DNA of 7,901 bases from NCBI GenBank assembly GCA_003499325.1, contig DNIP01000075.1, positions 1 through 7,901 on the forward strand. The letters run 5' to 3'. The notes under the pieces were generated by a model that worked only from the letters and a program-made list of their open reading frames with translations, ran no database searches and was not told the DNA's origin. Source of the stretch: Oscillospiraceae bacterium. Its GTDB lineage: Bacteria > Bacillota > Clostridia > Oscillospirales > Acutalibacteraceae. Positions 5,073-7,901 of this stretch are shown here, piece after piece. How positions within the stretch are numbered: the stretch's first letter is position 1; each line of letters starts with the position of its first letter. The position numbers and the translations under genes were made by a program.

Positions 5073-7787
5073 CTAATTCCTCATTTTATCAACGTCCACC
5101 TGCTGCTGGAACTGCATGATCTCGTTGTAGATGCGCTCGCAGTTGTTGTGGTCGTCATAGTTGTAGAAGTCATCGACCCTCGCGATGTACTCGGGCTTCA
5201 TCTTACAGCCGTTTTCCATGTATTCACACAGGGTATCGACCAGCATATCGGAGGTGGTGCAGATCTCGCCGAAGCCCATGGTGTCGTAGAAGAATCCGCC
5301 GTCGTCATAGTGCGCAGGCAGCTCGTCGGGGTGGAAGTAGACCAGCGGCTTTTTCATGTACGCAAAGTCGAACTGTACGCCGGAGTAGTCGGTGACCATC
5401 AGGCTGGATTCGGTGAGAATCTTCTCGTAGCTCATGTCGCCGACGGAGGAGATGACCTCCACATACGGGTCGGGCGTGTAGTCGTCCACCTGTGCACTGA
5501 GGATCGGATGCAGCAGGTACTTGATCTTGTAGCCGGTACGCTTGGCGGTCTCGATGAGCTTTTGGTTATTGATCAGGTCGTTGTAGATGCGGTAGTAGAC
5601 CGTGTTCTTGAAGTCGGGGTTATAGGAACGCTGCTCGCCCTCGCTGGTGGTGACAGGCATCGCGTTGTACATACGCCATGTCGGGGTGATGAGGATCTGC
5701 TTTTGATCGTTGTTGATCAGTCCGTCATACCTGCCGATACCGGTCATCTTGATGATCCCGGTGTCCTTGTAGCCGTAGGCGTGGTTGTTCAGGTTCTTTT
5801 CCTCATACTTGGAGGCGATGAAGTACATACGGGTGTTATCGATGATACGCTGCTGCGCCATCGCGCATTTCTGCACCGACAGTCCGTGCTGCAGGCACAT
5901 GGTCGGGAAGTTGCACAGATCGCGGATAAAGCGGCTCTTATCCAGACTGTAGCCGTTGAAGGGGAAGGTCTGGGAGTTGGTGATCAGCGCGATGTCCGCG
6001 TTGAGGAACGCCATCTTGTGCTTGAGTGAGCCCGTCTTGACGGGATGCAGACCGTCCGCCTTCATCTGTCGGTAATCGGAGGTGTCCTTGTCGATGATAT
6101 AGTAGCGGGTGATGCCGTCCTTTTTGTCCTTGCAGTAGCGGTACAGATACTCGCTGCTGTCGCCGCCCTTGTAGAGCTTGTCGTACATCAGCCAGATGCG
6201 CTTGTTCTTGTAGAACGGGCGGGTGAGCCAGTATTCGATACGGGTGATGAACGTGCGCTTGCTCTCCATGAATACGCGCGGCAGGTATTTGAGCTCGCGC
6301 TTGAGGGTCTTGCCCGCGGAGGCGTGCTCGATGACCAGCTCACGGTTGTTGCTGATGGTCGCCATGTATTTGTTGAAGCGCCAGTACCCGCCCTCGGGAG
6401 ACGCCGCGAACTTCGCCCAGTGATGCAGATAGGAGTACTGCAGCGGCACGCGGGTGTTCTTGTATTTGGCAAAGAAGCTCAGCCTTTGAGTGGAGCGGTC
6501 GTTGTCGAACGGGAGCTCCAGATGGAAGGTGAATTTTTTATAGGCGCTGATGCCGAAATACTTGGTCAGCGAGTAGCGGTCGTTGTCCTCGAGGACGATC
6601 TTCTCGCCGTTCCACTCGGCATAGAGCTCGATATTGTTGAGGTTGAATACCTGACGGAAGGAGCCGTCGAGCAGCAGCTTGCCGTCGGTGTAGTCAAGTA
6701 CGTGCAGACCGACTCTCTGTCCCTGCATGCGGGCGATGACAACGTCGTTGCAGTCGAGGGTGACGTCCTCATTGCCCTCGCTCAGATGCTGCGGCATTTG
6801 ATAGAGGTCGGTATCGTATTTGAGCATATAGAACATCTCGGCGGCCTCTTCACTGTAGCCGAGCGATTTGTACTTGCCCGCGTTGAGGATGATGGTGTCG
6901 TCGAGCAGGTCGAGCACCTTCTTGCACGCTTGGAAGAACAGCTCCAGCTCCTCCTCGCTCATATTGCGCTTGTTGCGGTTGTTCATGTTGGCGAGGAATC
7001 GCGCGGATACGGCGTACATCAGGTAGTATTGGATGAAAGTGGGGAGGGTGCCGTCGCTGTTTTTGAAGCGCTCCGCCAGCGGCAGGAGGAAATGCTCGAC
7101 GCTGTCGCGGTACCAGTCAATGTCGTTGGATGGCACGAAATACGCCGAGTCGTCGCTCAGCGGCATGAAGGTGTTGAAGTTCGCCTTCTCCATCGCGTAA
7201 TAGGTGGGATGATCCTTTTGCAGACGGAGCATCACATCGTGGAAGAATTCGAACTTCAGCGAGGGATCGGCAGGGTACTGCCTGAGCACCTTGCTCTCAA
7301 TGAGATTGCCGTCGAGCTCCATTTGCAGGAGATTGGGATAGTCGCGGATATCCGCCTCCTGGTTGAGCATGAGGAGCGGTACGTTGGTGCGGCTGATATA
7401 TTTGTAGCGTGTGTAAACGGGATTGATGCAAAAACGGTTCGGCGCCGCAAAGCACCACGGCTTCTTTTCGCCTACCGAATTAAGGGCGTTCATAAAGTAG
7501 TGACTGCCGAACACGTCGCCCGGCCGCGCCACAACGGCGTAGTCGGCGCTCAGGTTCTCGAGTGCGATATTATAGGCTGCCGCCTCACCGCCCGCGCCGG
7601 GCTTTTTAATGACACGCGCGTTCTGATAAGCGCCCAGCTTATCGGCGGCGTTCTGCTCGGCGGAGGTGTCGACGACCAGCAGTTCGATCTCACCGGTGTT
7701 GACGCTTCTCTGGTTCTTGACGGAATCGGCTGTTTTCAGGATCAGGTCTGAGCTCTCGATATATGGAATGATAACGGAGACTGACAT
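5073..7787 (-). CDS. Glycosyltransferase-2 / CDP-glycerol glycerophosphotransferase fusion protein
   Basis: This 904-residue two-domain protein probably polymerises a teichoic-acid-like or capsular polymer at the inner membrane face. Residues 1-105 form a GT2 fold: SVSVIIPYIE at the start, LLVVD with D40, KPGAGGEAAAYNIAL, then ARPGD ending in D91. Residues about 330-510 are an unassigned, apparently beta-rich linker. Residues about 525-895 match the TagB/TagF CDP-glycerol glycerophosphotransferase family: RIWLMYDKLYKGGDSSEYLYR, NADIALITNSQ, the catalytic-type H634-G635 in LQHGLSVQK, TPTWR (701-705), H760 in LLHP, and VTDYSGVQFDFAYMKKPLVYF around D800. Family members usually have WHGTPLK, so the motif is altered here. 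No signal peptide or membrane helix is seen. AAGGGG at 7795-7800, 7 nt upstream, supports the start. The last residues (MRN) and stop lie inside a repeat arm, so the C-terminus may have been altered. The donor could be CDP-glycerol or CDP-ribitol. Confidence 0.9.
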   Translation of the reverse strand: MSVSVIIPYIESSDLILKTADSVKNQRSVNTGEIELLVVDTSAEQNAADKLGAYQNARVIKKPGAGGEAAAYNIALENLSADYAVVARPGDVFGSHYFMNALNSVGEKKPWCFAAPNRFCINPVYTRYKYISRTNVPLLMLNQEADIRDYPNLLQMELDGNLIESKVLRQYPADPSLKFEFFHDVMLRLQKDHPTYYAMEKANFNTFMPLSDDSAYFVPSNDIDWYRDSVEHFLLPLAERFKNSDGTLPTFIQYYLMYAVSARFLANMNNRNKRNMSEEELELFFQACKKVLDLLDDTIILNAGKYKSLGYSEEAAEMFYMLKYDTDLYQMPQHLSEGNEDVTLDCNDVVIARMQGQRVGLHVLDYTDGKLLLDGSFRQVFNLNNIELYAEWNGEKIVLEDNDRYSLTKYFGISAYKKFTFHLELPFDNDRSTQRLSFFAKYKNTRVPLQYSYLHHWAKFAASPEGGYWRFNKYMATISNNRELVIEHASAGKTLKRELKYLPRVFMESKRTFITRIEYWLTRPFYKNKRIWLMYDKLYKGGDSSEYLYRYCKDKKDGITRYYIIDKDTSDYRQMKADGLHPVKTGSLKHKMAFLNADIALITNSQTFPFNGYSLDKSRFIRDLCNFPTMCLQHGLSVQKCAMAQQRIIDNTRMYFIASKYEEKNLNNHAYGYKDTGIIKMTGIGRYDGLINNDQKQILITPTWRMYNAMPVTTSEGEQRSYNPDFKNTVYYRIYNDLINNQKLIETAKRTGYKIKYLLHPILSAQVDDYTPDPYVEVISSVGDMSYEKILTESSLMVTDYSGVQFDFAYMKKPLVYFHPDELPAHYDDGGFFYDTMGFGEICTTSDMLVDTLCEYMENGCKMKPEYIARVDDFYNYDDHNNCERIYNEIMQFQQQVDVDKMRN

Positions 7788-7804
7788 ATTCTTTCCCCTT
7801 TCGC

Positions 7805-7824
7805 AGGAGCGTTCATGCGCTCCT
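7805..7824 (-). promoter_or_regulatory. Leader hairpin ahead of the large transferase gene
   Basis: AGGAGCG (7805-7811) and CGCTCCT (7818-7824) form a perfect 7-bp stem with a 6-nt loop, lying just upstream of the ribosome binding site at 7795-7800 and just after the predicted transcription start near 7830. It would be the 5' stem of the mRNA and may stabilise it. On the plus strand the same stem is followed by TTTT and could act as a weak terminator for rightward transcripts. Confidence 0.5.
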
Positions 7825-7836
7825 TTTCAACTATAC

Positions 7837-7866
7837 ATCATACCATATATAAGCCCGTGTTGTCAA
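7837..7866 (-). promoter_or_regulatory. Promoter of the large transferase gene
   Basis: On the minus strand this reads TTGACA (7866-7861), an 18-nt spacer, and TATGAT (7842-7837) preceded by TGG, an extended -10. The predicted start near 7830 gives a leader of about 43 nt. It has an exact -35 and a one-mismatch -10, so good constitutive expression is likely. Confidence 0.7.
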
Positions 7867-7883
7867 TAAAGGCGGGGATTTTC

Positions 7884-7901
7884 GAGTGAGGAGTTAGGAG
7901 T
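7884..7901. repeat. Edge of a GAGGAGTTAGGAGT-type repeat, cut by the window end
   Basis: The final bases read GAGTGAGGAGTTAGGAGT. This is a close variant of the 14-bp unit at 4900-4923 and 5055-5082 (A to G changes only), and it resembles 3445-3456. It probably continues beyond the window. Its size and arrangement cannot be seen. Confidence 0.45.

Larger units (their letters stand above)
4887..5083. repeat. Inverted repeat of 14-bp units between convergent genes
   Basis: Bases 4900-4923 and 5055-5078 are perfect 24-bp inverted repeats. The right arm is two exact copies of ATTCCTAATTCCTC (5055-5068 and 5069-5082). The left arm has TTAGGAAT at 4887, 4902 and 4916, a looser form of the same unit. 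The 131-bp interior has small hairpins, including GGGC 4931-4934 with GCCC 4938-4941, but no gene. The left end begins directly after the acyltransferase stop. The right arm contains the stop of the large minus-strand gene. It may be a small mobile element or a simple-repeat expansion. Confidence 0.75.

Noticed and set aside
5055..5082. Short direct repeats as a CRISPR array
   Set aside because: The units are 14 bp and directly abutting with no spacers, and no cas gene is present.
6045..7751. A 568-codon open frame on the plus strand, and similar long plus-strand frames at 4926-6029 and 2285-3388
   Set aside because: They lie exactly antisense to genes with clear family motifs (the transferase fusion and metG). 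Their products are rich in Val, Leu, Glu, Arg and His without any recognisable motif, as expected from the complement of GC-biased codons.

Overview
The window looks like chromosomal DNA from a low-GC-lineage Firmicute of the Clostridia (Ruminococcus/Oscillospiraceae-like). This is inferred from the near-consensus sigma-A-type promoters, strong AGGAGG-type ribosome binding sites, the metG-tatD gene order known from Bacillota, a TagB/TagF-type glycerophosphotransferase, and fairly GC-rich genes set in AT-rich, repeat-strewn spacers. Species cannot be fixed from the sequence alone.

Layout. (1) Bases 1-336 hold no long gene but carry what reads as a compact type I toxin-antitoxin locus: a plus-strand extended -10 promoter, a 23-residue hydrophobic peptide gene (123-194), an opposing near-perfect promoter (279-306) that would drive an antisense RNA of about 88 nt, an antisense terminator overlapping the last codons of the peptide gene, and a long inverted repeat joining the 5' and 3' ends of the toxin mRNA. 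(2) Bases 334-3295 carry tatD (334-1101) and metG (1319-3295), both on the minus strand and in the order known from Bacillota. They are separated by a metG terminator-like hairpin and a 125-bp element with perfect 26-bp inverted ends. (3) Bases 3296-3744 are a divergent spacer with a metG promoter facing left and a perfect-consensus promoter (TTGACA-17-TATAAT) facing right. (4) Bases 3747-7787 hold two convergent cell-surface genes: an acyltransferase-3 family membrane protein (+), and a 904-residue protein (-) joining an N-terminal glycosyltransferase-2 domain to a C-terminal CDP-glycerol glycerophosphotransferase domain. Their 3' ends meet at an inverted repeat of 14-bp units, and one arm of it supplies the last codons and the stop of the large gene. 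Related repeat fragments lie before the acyltransferase promoter (about 3440-3456) and beyond the promoter of the large gene (about 7884-7901).

How the parts work together. metG and tatD are housekeeping genes (tRNA charging and a metal-dependent hydrolase or nuclease). The convergent pair probably builds and acylates a teichoic-acid-like or capsular polymer; this is inferred from domain content and adjacency. The most notable item is the unannotated type I toxin-antitoxin locus in the first 336 bases, followed by the repeat elements that punctuate every long intergenic gap.
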